Counted from the stretch's first letter, positions 42,601 to 51,906 are shown. The stretch is 64,000 nucleotides of DNA from Kastovskya adunca ATA6-11-RM4 (GCA_019359445.1 JAHHHJ010000008.1:124001-188000), one strand, 5' to 3'. Numbers and translations are program-made. The notes: generated by a model from the sequence alone, not told the origin.

Positions 42601-42892
42601 TCAGGCTCCAGAATATCGGCAAGTGAACATCGAAGCCTTGATGGAACTTGCCGCCGTTGTTGAACGCAACCCCGAACTCCAGATTGAAGAATACATTGTA
42701 CTAGATGTACTCGTTGGTCATGCTGTGCGACTAACATGGCTAGAGCGTTTCCCCGAACACACCAACCATTACGACGAGTACAAAGCCGCCGCGTGGCGTT
42801 CCTTCTACAATACCTCGCCCCAAGAGTGTGCCAGCTTCATCCTCAAAGCCTTCCGCTTCCTCACCCAGTTTGAACCAGAACGGGCGGCTTAG
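39638..42892 (+). CDS. GH15 / phosphorylase kinase alpha-beta-like protein
   Basis: A 1084-residue protein. The N-terminal two-thirds is an (alpha/alpha)6-barrel like family 15 glycoside hydrolases and the eukaryotic phosphorylase kinase alpha and beta subunits: LPASTAVNAHGDYTDAWMRD, DDEWGHLQLDATSLFLLML and HYEPWELQKFEHIESEWPLF. The C-terminal third resembles the kinase-subunit tail (VGYMILLITSELATELG). Large cyanobacterial proteins of this type are widespread, and their substrate is unknown. No signal peptide is seen. It is the only gene of its direction before a repeat-rich gap. Confidence 0.85.
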   Translation: MIASRLPERLDSYYHHIKTVILSRQNPITGLLPASTAVNAHGDYTDAWMRDNVYSILAVWGLALAYRKLDADSGRLFELEQSVVKLMRGLLFCIMRQAPKVERFKQTQSLMDALHAKYNTHTGDVVVGDDEWGHLQLDATSLFLLMLAQMTASGLHIVYTIDEVNFVQNLVYYIGRAYRTPDYGIWERGNKANHGNPELNASSVGMAKAALEAMNGLDLFGVRGSQASVIHVLPDEIARSRITLESLLPRESSSKETDAALLSVIGFPAFAVENTELVERTRQKIIDKLQGKYGCKRFLRDGHQTVLENTTRLHYEPWELQKFEHIESEWPLFFTYLMLDGLFRGDIKHVEKYHQLLKDLLIERDGIGLLPELYYVPEENIEAERKSPHSQLRLPNENVPLVWAQSLYLLGQLLNEGLLAPGDIDPLGRHLGVGRHQDPMVQIALIAEDEKLQAQLGAYGIATQTLAQVEPLQVRQATELSAAYAQIGRNDALNLTGRPVRRLRSLMTSRIFRIQGEAMVFLPSFLDQQQFYLTLDYHFLVDQIKSELAYIQRHWWELGRPTMTLLLTKTMLEMGSEKTDDGGMDEDAPMQVLIQEMKSGICNGVSVKLGRLNQLMLKAGTERIDFLHDFELTRSPINTTTNPDYYLHSHSHKNGPLSHSQEFLLECETNLQFLLDSLRDSQNLYEQIELLRTLRRLQGWHFDTGFGGPGKPVTVTDLLNEVYVKAASEGPSPYWTVVRLAAGLLNKVDIGLSDAVTDILIRGKQITVGKAYSEASLIKKPMPHLEIQAKIDEFCGEDIRDRVLTQEILIYLGLLIKAQPKLFQGLLTLRVGYMILLITSELATELGITQDEAYEQLMSSSPVEVKRRLRSCLAGYDDIHQKLRQQEALHLKQPKQAIDWATVTDSSEREDLPVAGSWVKKRQLDGTAGRVPKYFYPSVWQVMKHCKGLIIGDKLERRNRLDSQLLLSEMTPGEKNFALRVEHLLNKIQAPEYRQVNIEALMELAAVVERNPELQIEEYIVLDVLVGHAVRLTWLERFPEHTNHYDEYKAAAWRSFYNTSPQECASFILKAFRFLTQFEPERAA

Positions 42893-42897
42893 AGTCG

Positions 42898-43130
42898 GTG
42901 AGTCCTGAGTCCTGAGTCCTGAGTAGGAAAGAAAGTATGAAGTATGAAGGGTGAAGTATGAAGGGTGAAGTATGAAAGGTAAGAGGTTCTTCCCTGCACC
43001 CGTTCGGCTGAGCGTTCGACTGCCCTTCGGCAGGCTCAGGAACCGCGCTCACGCCGAAGTCTCACGTCGAAGCCTGCACCCCTGCACCCCTGCACCCCTG
43101 CACCCCTGCACCCCTGCTCCCCTACTCACT
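42898..43130. repeat. cluster of short tandem repeats
   Basis: Four repeat types follow one another: the heptamer GAGTCCT (42900-42922), the heptamers TGAAGTA/TGAAGGG (42935-42975), a palindromic segment with CTGCCCTTCGGCAG (43019-43032), and the octamer TGCACCCC in six copies (43075-43125). They fill the gap between the GH15-like gene and the histidine kinase. Confidence 0.85.
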
Positions 43131-43155
43131 GACTCTTTTCCCAACTGCCATTAGC

Positions 43156-44520
43156 ATGTTTCAAGCGACGCGTTGCCGACTTGCCCTTTGGTATACCGGA
43201 GTAACGGCTGTATTGCTTTTATTCTTTGCCACAGGTGTTTATGTATATGTCCGTAGCACCCTGATTGAGCGGGTGGATGACACATTGAAGCATGTGGTGG
43301 AAGTAGTAGAGCGATCGCTGATTATTCAACCCACCCCAGGTTCTGATGTTCCCTATCGCGTTAATATCGAAGCCAGCTTTCGAGACAACACCAACACTGT
43401 AGATGACGACCACATCGACCTGGAATGGTTTAGCCCCAATGGCGAGCTGCTGTGGTCAACCTTATCAGAACCCCTGGATATTCCCCTCAACCTCAACCCG
43501 ATGGGAAAAACCGTGCATCTTGCCGCCGATCACCTGTTGCGCCAGGTAACCGAGCGCGTGGAAACTGAGCGTCACGTTCTGGGTTATCTGCGGGTGAGCC
43601 ATCCTTGGTTTGAAGTCACAAAGCCTATCCAGCAATTAATTATTGACTTAACATTAGGCACCCTAATCATGGTGCTGTCGGTGGCGGCAATTGGCTGGTT
43701 CCTGTCGGGAATCGCGATGGAGCCTGTGCGGAAGTCTTACCAAAGCCTGAAGCAATTCACGGCGGATGCTTCTCACGAACTGAGAAACCCGATTGCAATG
43801 ATCCAAATGAACGTGCAGATGGCGCTGTCCTACCCAGATTTAGACACGCATCTTCAGCGGCAACAGTTGAAGGTGATTGAACGACTGACTCAACGTTTAG
43901 GGCGCTTAGTCAATGACTTACTGTTTCTAGCGCGTTCCGATAGCGGTATGGTACAACTCCAGCAGCAATCTGTACCTCTAGATGCCTTACTGATGGAGGT
44001 GATTGAAGAACAGCAGCTAGTGGCGGCAGAGAAGGGTATATCCCTCTCGCTGAATCTGCTAGAGACGCCGACGAGTAACGAACTACATAAGTCAGACAAT
44101 GCCTTCACTCTTCTAGGAGACTGGGATCAATTAGCACGTCTATTTACCAACCTGGTCAGTAATGCGGTGCAATATACTCCCACCTCAAAGGAAGCCTCTG
44201 TGCAGGTGGAATTGCAACAAACCGAACGCCTTGGCACCGTCGGCGGACGACATCCTCAGTCTTTACTGCAAGTGCAGGTGCGGGATACAGGAAGTGGTAT
44301 TTCTGAGGAGGCGCTCTCTCACATCTTTGACCGTTTCTACCGCGTAGACCTCGCCCGCACTCACGATACTGCTGCTGGTTCAGGATTAGGGTTAGCGATC
44401 GCCAAAGCCATTGTCGAAAATCATCACGGTAGCATCCAGGTTGCCAGCGTTCTCAATCAAGGCTCCACTGTCACCGTTAGCTTGCCCGCCTATCAAGGAA
44501 GTTTGAAGATGGAGTCCTGA
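43156..44520 (+). CDS. membrane sensor histidine kinase
   Basis: A 454-residue kinase. Membrane segments lie at about 12-32 (TGVTAVLLLFFATGVYVYV) and 160-185 (LTLGTLIMVLSVAAIGWFL), enclosing a periplasmic sensor domain of about 125 residues. The kinase core shows FTADASHELRNPIAMIQMN (phosphorylated His), NLVSNAVQYTP, VRDTGSGISEEAL and AAGSGLGLAIAKAI. It resembles the RppB/NrsS-like group of cyanobacteria that respond to redox or metals. No response regulator is adjacent, so its partner is unknown. Confidence 0.92.
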   Translation: MFQATRCRLALWYTGVTAVLLLFFATGVYVYVRSTLIERVDDTLKHVVEVVERSLIIQPTPGSDVPYRVNIEASFRDNTNTVDDDHIDLEWFSPNGELLWSTLSEPLDIPLNLNPMGKTVHLAADHLLRQVTERVETERHVLGYLRVSHPWFEVTKPIQQLIIDLTLGTLIMVLSVAAIGWFLSGIAMEPVRKSYQSLKQFTADASHELRNPIAMIQMNVQMALSYPDLDTHLQRQQLKVIERLTQRLGRLVNDLLFLARSDSGMVQLQQQSVPLDALLMEVIEEQQLVAAEKGISLSLNLLETPTSNELHKSDNAFTLLGDWDQLARLFTNLVSNAVQYTPTSKEASVQVELQQTERLGTVGGRHPQSLLQVQVRDTGSGISEEALSHIFDRFYRVDLARTHDTAAGSGLGLAIAKAIVENHHGSIQVASVLNQGSTVTVSLPAYQGSLKMES

Positions 44521-44853
44521 GTCGGGGAGAAAGTATGAAGGGTGAAGTATGAAGTATGAAGGGTAAGAGGTAAGAGATTCTCTTCATCTCCCCTGCACCC
44601 CTGCACCCCTGCACCCCATCTCCTCATCTATCTACCTTCAGAATGCCACTTGTGACAGATGCAGGGGCTTGCAACACAACCTAATTTAATAAAAGGCTGG
44701 AACATTCAGCGACATCTAGCTACTCGCTGTCAATGAAGTTTAGTCACCACTACAGCTGTAGCCTACTTGGGTCAATTGTGCATTGAAACCGTGGTCACCG
44801 CTGCTCCAGCCGTAATCACTGTATCCCAAAATTGAAATTTTTAGGAGACGAAT
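44521..44853. repeat. intergenic gap with heptamer and octamer repeats
   Basis: The heptamers TGAAGGG/TGAAGTA (about 44533-44570) and the octamer TGCACCCC (44594-44615) occur here as in the gap before the kinase. The remaining bases should hold the promoter of the next gene. No small gene is seen. Confidence 0.75.
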
Positions 44854-45726
44854 ATGCCAATTGCCTTAAGAGAAGATGTCACCTATATCATGTTAAAAAA
44901 AATTCATGAAGGTGATGACCAAGGTAAGCACCCAGTAGGGTTTACAAAATCCGACTTTGTGGGTCGTAATCTTTCACAGTCAGACCTGTTGGGTCATCTT
45001 GATTACCTTAATCAAAAACAGTACATCGACGCTGAGTTTACCGGGAACGCCTACGCCAACCAGGAAGATGTTCCTAGCGTCATTGATTCCGAAGAGGTAG
45101 ACTTTCGCGTCGCTAATAGCTTTGGAGCAGAAGACGGCCCATTACCCCATTTAATCACCTTTAAACGGGCAAAACTGACCGATAAAGGTCTAAAAATGCT
45201 GGAGAAAATGGAAGCCAATCCTCCTAAGGCGCTAGAAAAAGGGCCAGTAGTCCCAATTGCTACCAAGGACATGCCTTTCCTAGAAAAGGTGATGCTGAAA
45301 GCAGAGCTAGAGGATATTTTTGACGCCAGAGACCTCACCGAACTAGTCTTCCGCACTATGCGCGACTTGATGACCACAGAAGCGCAAGACCACGTTGCTG
45401 AGGAATTAAAAGGAGAGGAATCTCTACCTACAGACGACAAAGCTTTACAAAACGACCTTGTGGACCTTTGGAAAGATACGAACCCAATTGTCGCGTGGCT
45501 CAGTCGAGTTCGCCCCCCATTTGATGGTCCTGCTCCCTTTGTTATTGACGACGATCTCTTTGTTTTTCGAGTTGAACAAGAAGGAGGAGCCCCTCCGGGA
45601 GTCAGCGGCGAGAAAATTGTTAACGCCGTCTTTTCAGCAACTAAGGACGAACTGTCTGAAGAGCGAATTCAGGAAGTTGCTGGGTTTCTCCCCGGTAGAG
45701 TCAAAACTATGTGGGAGCAAGCCTAA
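44854..45726 (+). CDS. two-domain protein with C-terminal DUF2267
   Basis: A 290-residue protein. The N-terminal half (about 1-125) looks like a winged-helix-type domain (DVTYIMLKKIHEGDDQGKHP, LGHLDYLNQKQYID, KLTDKGLKMLEKM). The C-terminal half (about 140-290) is a DUF2267 domain (FRTMRDLMTTEAQDHVAEEL, VNAVFSATKDELSEERIQEV, LPGRVKTMWEQA). The second half is a paralogue of the next gene. TAGGAGACGAAT precedes the ATG. Role unknown; DUF2267 proteins are often stress-associated. Confidence 0.8.
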   Translation: MPIALREDVTYIMLKKIHEGDDQGKHPVGFTKSDFVGRNLSQSDLLGHLDYLNQKQYIDAEFTGNAYANQEDVPSVIDSEEVDFRVANSFGAEDGPLPHLITFKRAKLTDKGLKMLEKMEANPPKALEKGPVVPIATKDMPFLEKVMLKAELEDIFDARDLTELVFRTMRDLMTTEAQDHVAEELKGEESLPTDDKALQNDLVDLWKDTNPIVAWLSRVRPPFDGPAPFVIDDDLFVFRVEQEGGAPPGVSGEKIVNAVFSATKDELSEERIQEVAGFLPGRVKTMWEQA

Positions 45727-45785
45727 ACTTGCAAAAATGCGGATGTAAATTTTTCAGGCGACTACTGCTGAAAAACTAACTTTTG

Positions 45786-45819
45786 CTGTCCGACGTTCAT
45801 AATTATAAGCGTCGGACAG
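45786..45819. terminator. hairpin between the DUF2267 genes
   Basis: CTGTCCGACG (45786-45795) and CGTCGGACAG (45810-45819) are a perfect 10-base inverted repeat. It may partly end the first transcript or set the ratio of the two products. No T-run follows. Confidence 0.55.
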
Positions 45820-45848
45820 AATAACAATTTAAAAAAAGGAGAAATAAG

Positions 45849-46283
45849 ATGCCTTTTATAGACACAGTAATGCAGAAGGGACATTTAGAAAATGCCTTTG
45901 ATGCTAAACAGGTTAGTGAACTGGTGTTTCGGACAATGCGGGATTTGATGACCAGGGAAGCATCGGAGCGAGTGGCAGCAGAGCTTCCTGAGGAAGAAGT
46001 TCCCACAAAAGATAAACCTATTCAAGATAAGTTAACCGATTTGTGGCAAGATACCGACCCGGTTGCTGGTTTTATGAGCAAAGTTAGAGAACCGCAGAAG
46101 TTTGATGCTGATTCTTTTCTATTCCGGATTCGACAAGAAGCCGATTTACCTCAAGGAGTGGACGTAGAAACAGCCGTTTCAGCAGTTTTTAGTGCCACTA
46201 AAGAGAAACTCTCACTAGAGCGCAATGAGGAAATAGCCACTTGGTTACCGGACAAAATCAAACAAATGTGGGAAGCCGCATAA
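45849..46283 (+). CDS. DUF2267 protein
   Basis: A 144-residue protein equal to a stand-alone DUF2267 domain: MPFIDTVMQKGHLENAFDAK, LVFRTMRDLMTREASERVAA, VSAVFSATKEKLSLERNEEI and a final LPDKIKQMWEAA. It matches the C-terminal half of the preceding gene almost motif for motif, so the pair arose by duplication. AAAAAAAGGAGAAATAAG gives a strong ribosome-binding site. Function unknown. Confidence 0.85.
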   Translation: MPFIDTVMQKGHLENAFDAKQVSELVFRTMRDLMTREASERVAAELPEEEVPTKDKPIQDKLTDLWQDTDPVAGFMSKVREPQKFDADSFLFRIRQEADLPQGVDVETAVSAVFSATKEKLSLERNEEIATWLPDKIKQMWEAA

Positions 46284-46295
46284 AGGTCAGTCAAT

Positions 46296-46689
46296 TTATA
46301 CCTTGGCAATAATGCGCTCGCGTCCTTCAGCTTTGGCTTGATAAAGGAAGTCGTCAGCTATAGCAATCAAATCTATCGGTGAAGTATCGCCGGAAGGAAC
46401 AATGCGCTGGCGACGCCTAAACTAACAGTGACGTACTGGCTGACGGAGGATTGGGTATGGGCAATTTTCAAGCCTCGAACGATCCGATGAATTGCCTCAG
46501 CCACTTGTATCGCCCCAGCTTTATCTGTATTGGGCAAAATTATGGCGAACTCTTCTCCTCAATTTCTTGTAGATTCAGGGATTGGCGGATGCGATCGCCA
46601 ATCACCCCAATTAGCTGTTCTTTCTGAAATTGCTGCCGTAGTGCTAAGTCCTTTAGCTTCTGCTCAGTAATGTCTGTAAACGTCGCCAC
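46296..46689 (-). pseudogene. relic of a PAS/GAF-GGDEF diguanylate cyclase
   Basis: Reading the minus strand gives the end of a PAS domain (VATFTDITEQKLKDLALRQQ) and the start of a GAF linker (VIGDRIRQSLNLQEI). Then, after an abrupt junction in another frame, a GGDEF tail starts at GEEFAIILPNTDKAGA and continues to YVTVSLGVAS. A one-base loss then shifts the frame before IVPSGDTSPIDLIAIADDFL and ends REERIIAKV-like (RERIIAKV). The GAF body and the N-terminal part of GGDEF are deleted. It cannot make a working enzyme. Confidence 0.85.
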
Positions 46690-46775
46690 CGCACAACGCT
46701 AATGTGGGGGCGTTAACCAAACCCTGGGCGTCAGCGCTGGCGGTTCGCCCCTACCAGAGGTATCGAACTCCTCAC

Positions 46776-47834
46776 TTAAGTGCCTGCACGACGATAGATA
46801 ATTTGTGCCAGCTCGTTCCGTAAGAGCGCCTCTTGTTGGGTATCGCCTAATGCTGTGGCAAGAGCGATCGCCCGTTCGTAGAAATTCCGAGCATCCACGG
46901 TATTTCCTGATGCCCGATACAATTGGGCATACATGCGGAGGGTAATTAATTCTTGACGCCGATTTTCCTGTTCCTGTGCTAGAGCAATGCGTTGATCGAG
47001 GGTTCTAAAAGCTAAGAGATATTGTCCCTGAGCGCTATAGGAACCGAAAAGACCGTTCAAGGCGCGAAATTTATTGGCAGGGTCGCGGCTGTTTTGGGCT
47101 AGCCTCAAGGCGAAGCGATAGGAAGCGAGGGCGTCTCTGTGGCGATTTAGCGCCCGGTAAGCATCTCCCAAGTTATTGCGAGTATTTGCCTCTCCCAAGG
47201 GATCACCTGTGCGACGTCGCAGTGTCAGCGCGGCTTCGTAGCGTTTGATCGCTTGCTGGTAGTCTCCCGCACCAGCGGCGACTAAACCAAGGTTACTCAG
47301 ACTTAGTCCTTCCCCGGTATCGCTGTCAATGCTCCGGGCGATCGCCAGTGCTTCGCCAAAGGTTCTGGCGGCTGCCTCAAAACTCTCGCTCTGCAACAAC
47401 ACTGTCCCCAGATTATTCAAGGCATAAATCTGCCCCAGGAAGTCTTGGCGGGAACGAGCGACTCCTAAGCGCCGCCGTAGGGCATTTTCTGCCTCAAGGT
47501 AGCGCCCTAACTGGGCATAGGTAAGCCCCAGGTAGTCGTAGGTTAAACCAATGCCTTCATAGTCTTCTGCTTGCTGATAAAGCAAGAGTGCTTGCGTCCA
47601 GTAGTCAATCGCTTTCTCTAGATTGCCTTTCTGCGCTGCCTGTCCGCCAAAGCGCAACAAGAGGTCAGCTTCACTTCTCACTTCCCCAAGCGTGTCGTTG
47701 TAGCGGCGGATATCGAGTTGTTCGTCGAGACCGAGCGCACCTAGACTAGCAGGATTGAGCTGACCAAAGGCACCCGTGTCAGTCAGTATGACTGGTGCGA
47801 GTGCTAGTACGGCTGACAGCCACCATCTTTTCAT
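46776..47834 (-). CDS. secreted TPR-repeat protein
   Basis: About 352 residues from ATG 47834, after GGAGGG. A signal peptide (WWLSAVLALAPVILTDTGAF) precedes 5-6 tetratricopeptide repeats, for example AIDYWTQALLLYQQAEDYEG, NNLGTVLLQSESFEAAARTF and NNLGDAYRALNRHRDALASY. Such proteins act as periplasmic protein-interaction platforms. No CHAT protease tail is present. It lies just downstream of an ECF-like sigma factor gene in the same direction, which may be related in control. Confidence 0.88.
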   Translation of the reverse strand: MKRWWLSAVLALAPVILTDTGAFGQLNPASLGALGLDEQLDIRRYNDTLGEVRSEADLLLRFGGQAAQKGNLEKAIDYWTQALLLYQQAEDYEGIGLTYDYLGLTYAQLGRYLEAENALRRRLGVARSRQDFLGQIYALNNLGTVLLQSESFEAAARTFGEALAIARSIDSDTGEGLSLSNLGLVAAGAGDYQQAIKRYEAALTLRRRTGDPLGEANTRNNLGDAYRALNRHRDALASYRFALRLAQNSRDPANKFRALNGLFGSYSAQGQYLLAFRTLDQRIALAQEQENRRQELITLRMYAQLYRASGNTVDARNFYERAIALATALGDTQQEALLRNELAQIIYRRAGT

Positions 47835-47936
47835 CAAACCCTCCCCTAGGCTTTACAAAAACCAACTCAAATGATGCCCACAACGTCTAGCTGTGAAACC
47901 TTAGACCCGCCGTAACTCAAGTTACTTGACTTAAGT

Positions 47937-48602
47937 CTACTGGCTTAGAGTCGGCATCGCATACCTCTGAGATTGTGGTTCAGAAGTTACTTCCTTACCG
48001 AGATAGATCGCGCAGATATCTTCTGGTAAAGCGGCTTCTAGGAGTTGATAGCCTTGCTGCAAGTAAATCCGCACTTCGGCGGGAGCGATCGCTTCTCCTT
48101 CTGCCTGTAGATAAGCGGCAATGCGGGTTTCGCTCCAGTGGAATGTTTGCGCCATTACCACCATTAACCGAATTTCAGGCGGCAGTTGTTCCAATGCCTG
48201 TTCTAGGTAACACCAAAACGGTGGCGAGGAGGCTTGCAGGTTGTATTGAATCGATTCAACGGGAGGAAGTTCGAGTTGGTTGATGCAGTAAGCCGTTATA
48301 TTAATCAACCAATTTTGGAAGGAATTTGTCCCGGATGCCATTTCTGCACGTAAGTCTAAACCTCGCAGTTCGTAGTAGATATGACGCCAGGTGAGAGCAA
48401 ACAGGTAATCGGCTTGTACAGGCGATCGCGCTGAATGCTGAATTAAGGTATAAACAATCGGGCTATAGCGACAGAAAATCGCTGTGAAGTACTTCCCCTG
48501 CTCTGGATAGTGCTGAAACAGGGTTAGCAATTCCTGGTCACTGTGAGGAAACAGTGACTTGACCATCGGATGACTGGATTCAGGAAAATGCGGGATTTGC
48601 AC
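47937..48602 (-). CDS. ECF-like sigma factor
   Basis: A 221-residue protein. An N-terminal region 2-like part (ELLTLFQHYPEQGKYFTAIF, then YSPIVYTLIQHSARSPVQAD and YLFALTWRHIYYEL) is followed by a region 4-like part (ALEQLPPEIRLMVVMAQTFH, WSETRIAAYLQAEG). This is the layout of divergent cyanobacterial sigma-70-like factors. No anti-sigma factor is adjacent. The call is by pattern and some key aromatic residues of region 2.4 are weak, so it may recognise an unusual promoter. Confidence 0.7.
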   Translation of the reverse strand: MQIPHFPESSHPMVKSLFPHSDQELLTLFQHYPEQGKYFTAIFCRYSPIVYTLIQHSARSPVQADYLFALTWRHIYYELRGLDLRAEMASGTNSFQNWLINITAYCINQLELPPVESIQYNLQASSPPFWCYLEQALEQLPPEIRLMVVMAQTFHWSETRIAAYLQAEGEAIAPAEVRIYLQQGYQLLEAALPEDICAIYLGKEVTSEPQSQRYAMPTLSQ

Positions 48603-48859
48603 TGGTTTTAATATTACGAGCTGGAATTAAGAAAATTAAAGTAGATACTTCCCTTAATGTCTACTAGTAGCATCAGTCACAAATTGCTGGTGAGTGTCCT
48701 ACAGAGCGCTGCAATTTTACTATAGTTGTGCGTAGCTACTTGTGTTCCCAAGTCAGCGATCGCTTTAACTTGGTTAAAATAAGTAGCATCACTCTGGCAG
48801 GTAGGCGTGGTTTAATCTTACCTGCAACTGGACATCGGTTATACACACTTTGTCAGTTC

Positions 48860-49450
48860 ATGATTTTATCAATTAGTATCAACACTTTGCTTCCTTCATC
48901 CTTGACCCTGGGCGCGTTTTTCCCCGCTTTAGATAGTCTCCTTTCTACTCAAGGCATCATGGTGATGCTGCTAGCCGCCTATGCGGGTGCTATGTGGATG
49001 TTTCTCACTAGCGCCCCAAAAGTCCATACCGTCATGGTGACGGATTTGGAAGTGGCGCGGCAATTCTATGAAGGATTGTTGGATTTGTCAGCCGCCGAAG
49101 TCCCCTTGCACTACTACTACAACTACGAGCAAACCTTAGGAGTAACGGGTATCGATCCGTTGTATATGTCAGCAGGAATGGGAACCACCAGCGCCACCAA
49201 GCTCAATGGTTCAGATGGATTGTGGTATCAGCTTAAAAAGAGCACCCAACTACACGTCATTTCGGGGGCAAGCTTTGGTAGCAAAAATCGCCATCGCCAT
49301 GTATGTTTTGATCGCGAATGTCTTGAACAGGTGCTGATGCGCGTGCAGATGCGGCAATTGAAGTACAAAGTCCGCTCTCAAAAACCCTTTAATTTCCTAG
49401 TGAAGGATATTGAAGGGCGCGTAATTGAGATGGTGGAGGTTTCGGGTTAG
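48860..49450 (+). CDS. glyoxalase-like (VOC) domain protein with N-terminal membrane segment
   Basis: About 196 residues from ATG 48860; a GTG at 48728 would add 44 residues. A hydrophobic segment (STQGIMVMLLAAYAGAMWMF) is followed by a VOC domain beginning PKVHTVMVTDLEVARQFYEG and ending KDIEGRVIEMVEVSG, the repeated beta-alpha-beta-beta-beta units of glyoxalase and bleomycin-resistance proteins. Metal ligands are not certain. The substrate is unknown. Confidence 0.75.
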   Translation: MILSISINTLLPSSLTLGAFFPALDSLLSTQGIMVMLLAAYAGAMWMFLTSAPKVHTVMVTDLEVARQFYEGLLDLSAAEVPLHYYYNYEQTLGVTGIDPLYMSAGMGTTSATKLNGSDGLWYQLKKSTQLHVISGASFGSKNRHRHVCFDRECLEQVLMRVQMRQLKYKVRSQKPFNFLVKDIEGRVIEMVEVSG

Positions 49451-49623
49451 GGATTGGGGAAATTCATCGATCTTTCGAGCTTTTATAGAAAGAGATCCCC
49501 CCAACTCCCCTTAAAAAGAGGGGCTTTTCATAAGCCGAGGATATTGTAGGGGCGCTCTTGCTTTCATTGGTGTCAACTTAAGCCCATTTTACGAGCTTCT
49601 TCCCTTAGTCCAAGCGCCGTTAG

Positions 49624-51321
49624 CTATATCACCCGATCGCATCCGTACTTTTCCCGGATGTGGGTATTAAAGTATTGACCAACTGAGGTAGCAATTTTTA
49701 GCTCGTGATGGATTTTTTCCGGGACATCGTGATATTTGTAGATGCTGCCGTTGGTAAATTCTACTTGCAGGGTTTGGGTATTTTGGTCATAGTCGAAAGA
49801 CTTCAGCACCTGGCTAGAGTTTTTCAGTAAGGGGAAAGCGATCGCATCCCGAATACTGGCACAATCCGTTAGTAGCATCACCAAGCGATCAATGCCAATT
49901 CCCAAACCGCCCGTTGGTGGCATTCCATACTCCAGCGCCGTCAAAAAGTCTTCATCCACGCCTTGCGCTTCCAAATCCCCGGCGGCTTTCCGCGCCGCTT
50001 GCGCTTCTAAACGTTCGCGTTGATCGATGGGATCAGTCAACTCAGAAAAGCTATTTGCCAGTTCTCGCCCGACAACAAATAACTCAAATCGCTCGACTAA
50101 TCCCGGCTTTGAGCGGTGCGGCTTGGCAAGGGGCGAAATTTCTACCGGGAAATCTAACACAAACGTCGGCTGAATCAAAGTTGCTTCGCATTTTTGCTCA
50201 AAGGCTTCATTTAGCAACTTTCCGAGGGATTGGCATTCCTCAACATTGGCAATCCCCGCTCCTTTTGCTGCGGATATTGCCTCTTCCAGGGTTTTGAACG
50301 AATTGAAATCTAACCCCGTTTGTTCTTTCACCAACTCGTGCATCGTCACGCGCCGCCAAGGGGAAGTGAGGTTAATCTCCTCACCCTGGTAGGTCACTTG
50401 TAGCGTTCCCAACACCTGTTGCGCGGTGGTGGTAATAATGCCCTCCGTCAGCGCCATCATGTCGTTGTAGTCGGCGTAAGCCTGGTAAACCTCAATTGAG
50501 GTAAATTCTGGGTTGTGGCGCGTAGAGATGCCTTCATTGCGGAAAATCCGTCCTAGTTCAAATACCTTTTCAAACCCACCGACGATTAGCCGCTTCAGGT
50601 GGAGTTCTGTGGCGATTCGCAGGTACAACTCCATTTCTAAGGTGTTGTGGTAGGTAATAAACGGACGTGCATCTGCACCCCCGGCTTCTCCTTGAAGTAC
50701 GGGGGTTTCAATTTCGATGAAGTCTTGCTCTTCTAGGTAACGGCGAATCGCGGCGGTAATTTTGGCACGGCGGCGGAAGGTTTCCCGGACGGTAGGGTTA
50801 ACAATTAAGTCAACGTAGCGCTGGCGATAGCGCTTTTCGGTATCGGTTAGACCATGCCATTTATCCGGTAAGGGTAAAAGAGATTTTGTCAGCATGGCGT
50901 ATTGGCTGACGTAAACGGAGAGTTCGCCTTTTTCCGTGCGCTTAATTGTCCCCTTGACGCCGATAATGTCCCCAATATCGGTAAGCTGCTTGAGGTGGTT
51001 AAAGGCATCGGGAACGTCTGCCATGCCTTCTGTAATTTTTTTCTTTTCTAGATAAAGCTGAATTGTGCCTGTTTCGTCTTGCAGGCTAAAGAATGCCAGT
51101 TTTCCGAACACTCGCCGTGCTAAGATGCGCCCCGCGATCGCTACTTCAAAATCTACTTCTTCGCCAGCAGACAAATCAGCAAATTTCTCTTGGAGTGGGG
51201 CGGTATGGTGGGTAGATTCCCAGCGATAGGCATAAGGGTTAAACCCTAGCTGCTTAAGCTGTGCGACTTTTTCTAAGCGTGTGGCACGAATTTCTTCTAA
51301 AGGGGACTGATCGGCAGACAT
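49624..51321 (-). CDS. lysS: lysyl-tRNA synthetase with C-terminal KTSC domain
   Basis: A 565-residue class II synthetase that charges tRNA-Lys. The OB-fold anticodon-binding domain (about 60-150, [20 protein letters not shown]) is followed by the catalytic core with motif 2 ([20 protein letters not shown]) and motif 3 ([20 protein letters not shown]). The last 65 residues ([20 protein letters not shown], then [10 protein letters not shown]) form a KTSC domain, a tail known from this enzyme in cyanobacteria. The tail explains why it is longer than the E. coli enzyme (505 residues). Confidence 0.96.
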   Translation of the reverse strand: MSADQSPLEEIRATRLEKVAQLKQLGFNPYAYRWESTHHTAPLQEKFADLSAGEEVDFEVAIAGRILARRVFGKLAFFSLQDETGTIQLYLEKKKITEGMADVPDAFNHLKQLTDIGDIIGVKGTIKRTEKGELSVYVSQYAMLTKSLLPLPDKWHGLTDTEKRYRQRYVDLIVNPTVRETFRRRAKITAAIRRYLEEQDFIEIETPVLQGEAGGADARPFITYHNTLEMELYLRIATELHLKRLIVGGFEKVFELGRIFRNEGISTRHNPEFTSIEVYQAYADYNDMMALTEGIITTTAQQVLGTLQVTYQGEEINLTSPWRRVTMHELVKEQTGLDFNSFKTLEEAISAAKGAGIANVEECQSLGKLLNEAFEQKCEATLIQPTFVLDFPVEISPLAKPHRSKPGLVERFELFVVGRELANSFSELTDPIDQRERLEAQAARKAAGDLEAQGVDEDFLTALEYGMPPTGGLGIGIDRLVMLLTDCASIRDAIAFPLLKNSSQVLKSFDYDQNTQTLQVEFTNGSIYKYHDVPEKIHHELKIATSVGQYFNTHIREKYGCDRVI

Positions 51322-51494
51322 AGCGACGAATAACTATAAAAATTGCGTAGACAGAGTTTTAAGACATGGCTCTACCGGATTGTTTTAGGTAGAGGCACGC
51401 AAAGTTAAATTATAGAAACGATTTGGCGATCGCAGGTGTTTCGGCAAGTCACCTCACGAGCCTAAACTGAGATTTGCACGCCTGAGGTGACAGT

Positions 51495-51905
51495 ATGGAT
51501 CAACTAGACCGCTTGATCAAAATGGCAGAAGATGAGCTGACGGAGTACAGCACCGATGCCCGCAAAATGGAAAAACTCCGCCGCAAAATTGGTCTATCTG
51601 TCCCCATAGCAGAACAGCGTCGTTGTCGTGAAGCTTTGGCTGTGCAACTTCCCAAAAGTGGCTTTCGCCAAATCCTGGAGGAACAGCGCCAAGCGGTGGC
51701 TTTGCCGTTTTGGGGGCTGGCGGGATTAGGGTTATTAGCCGGGGTTTCTCTATCGCAAAGCTTAGGCTATGTCGCCGCCGTCATCGGAACTGTAAGCGCC
51801 TATCGCCTCCAGAAATGGGGCTGGGAGTTGCAAGCAAAACGCCTGCTGCTCAATACGCTGGAGGATATTGAAGCCCGGATAACACAACCGCAGCCTGAGT
51901 CCTGA
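51495..51905 (+). CDS. small membrane protein
   Basis: A 136-residue protein. A charged helical N-terminus (MDQLDRLIKMAEDELTEYST) precedes a hydrophobic hairpin with segments near 70-90 and 92-105 (PFWGLAGLGLLAGVSLSQSL, GYVAAVIGTVSAY) and a basic helical tail. No known family. It is divergent from lysS and ends tail to tail with a small minus-strand gene. Confidence 0.7.
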   Translation: MDQLDRLIKMAEDELTEYSTDARKMEKLRRKIGLSVPIAEQRRCREALAVQLPKSGFRQILEEQRQAVALPFWGLAGLGLLAGVSLSQSLGYVAAVIGTVSAYRLQKWGWELQAKRLLLNTLEDIEARITQPQPES

Positions 51906-51906
51906 G

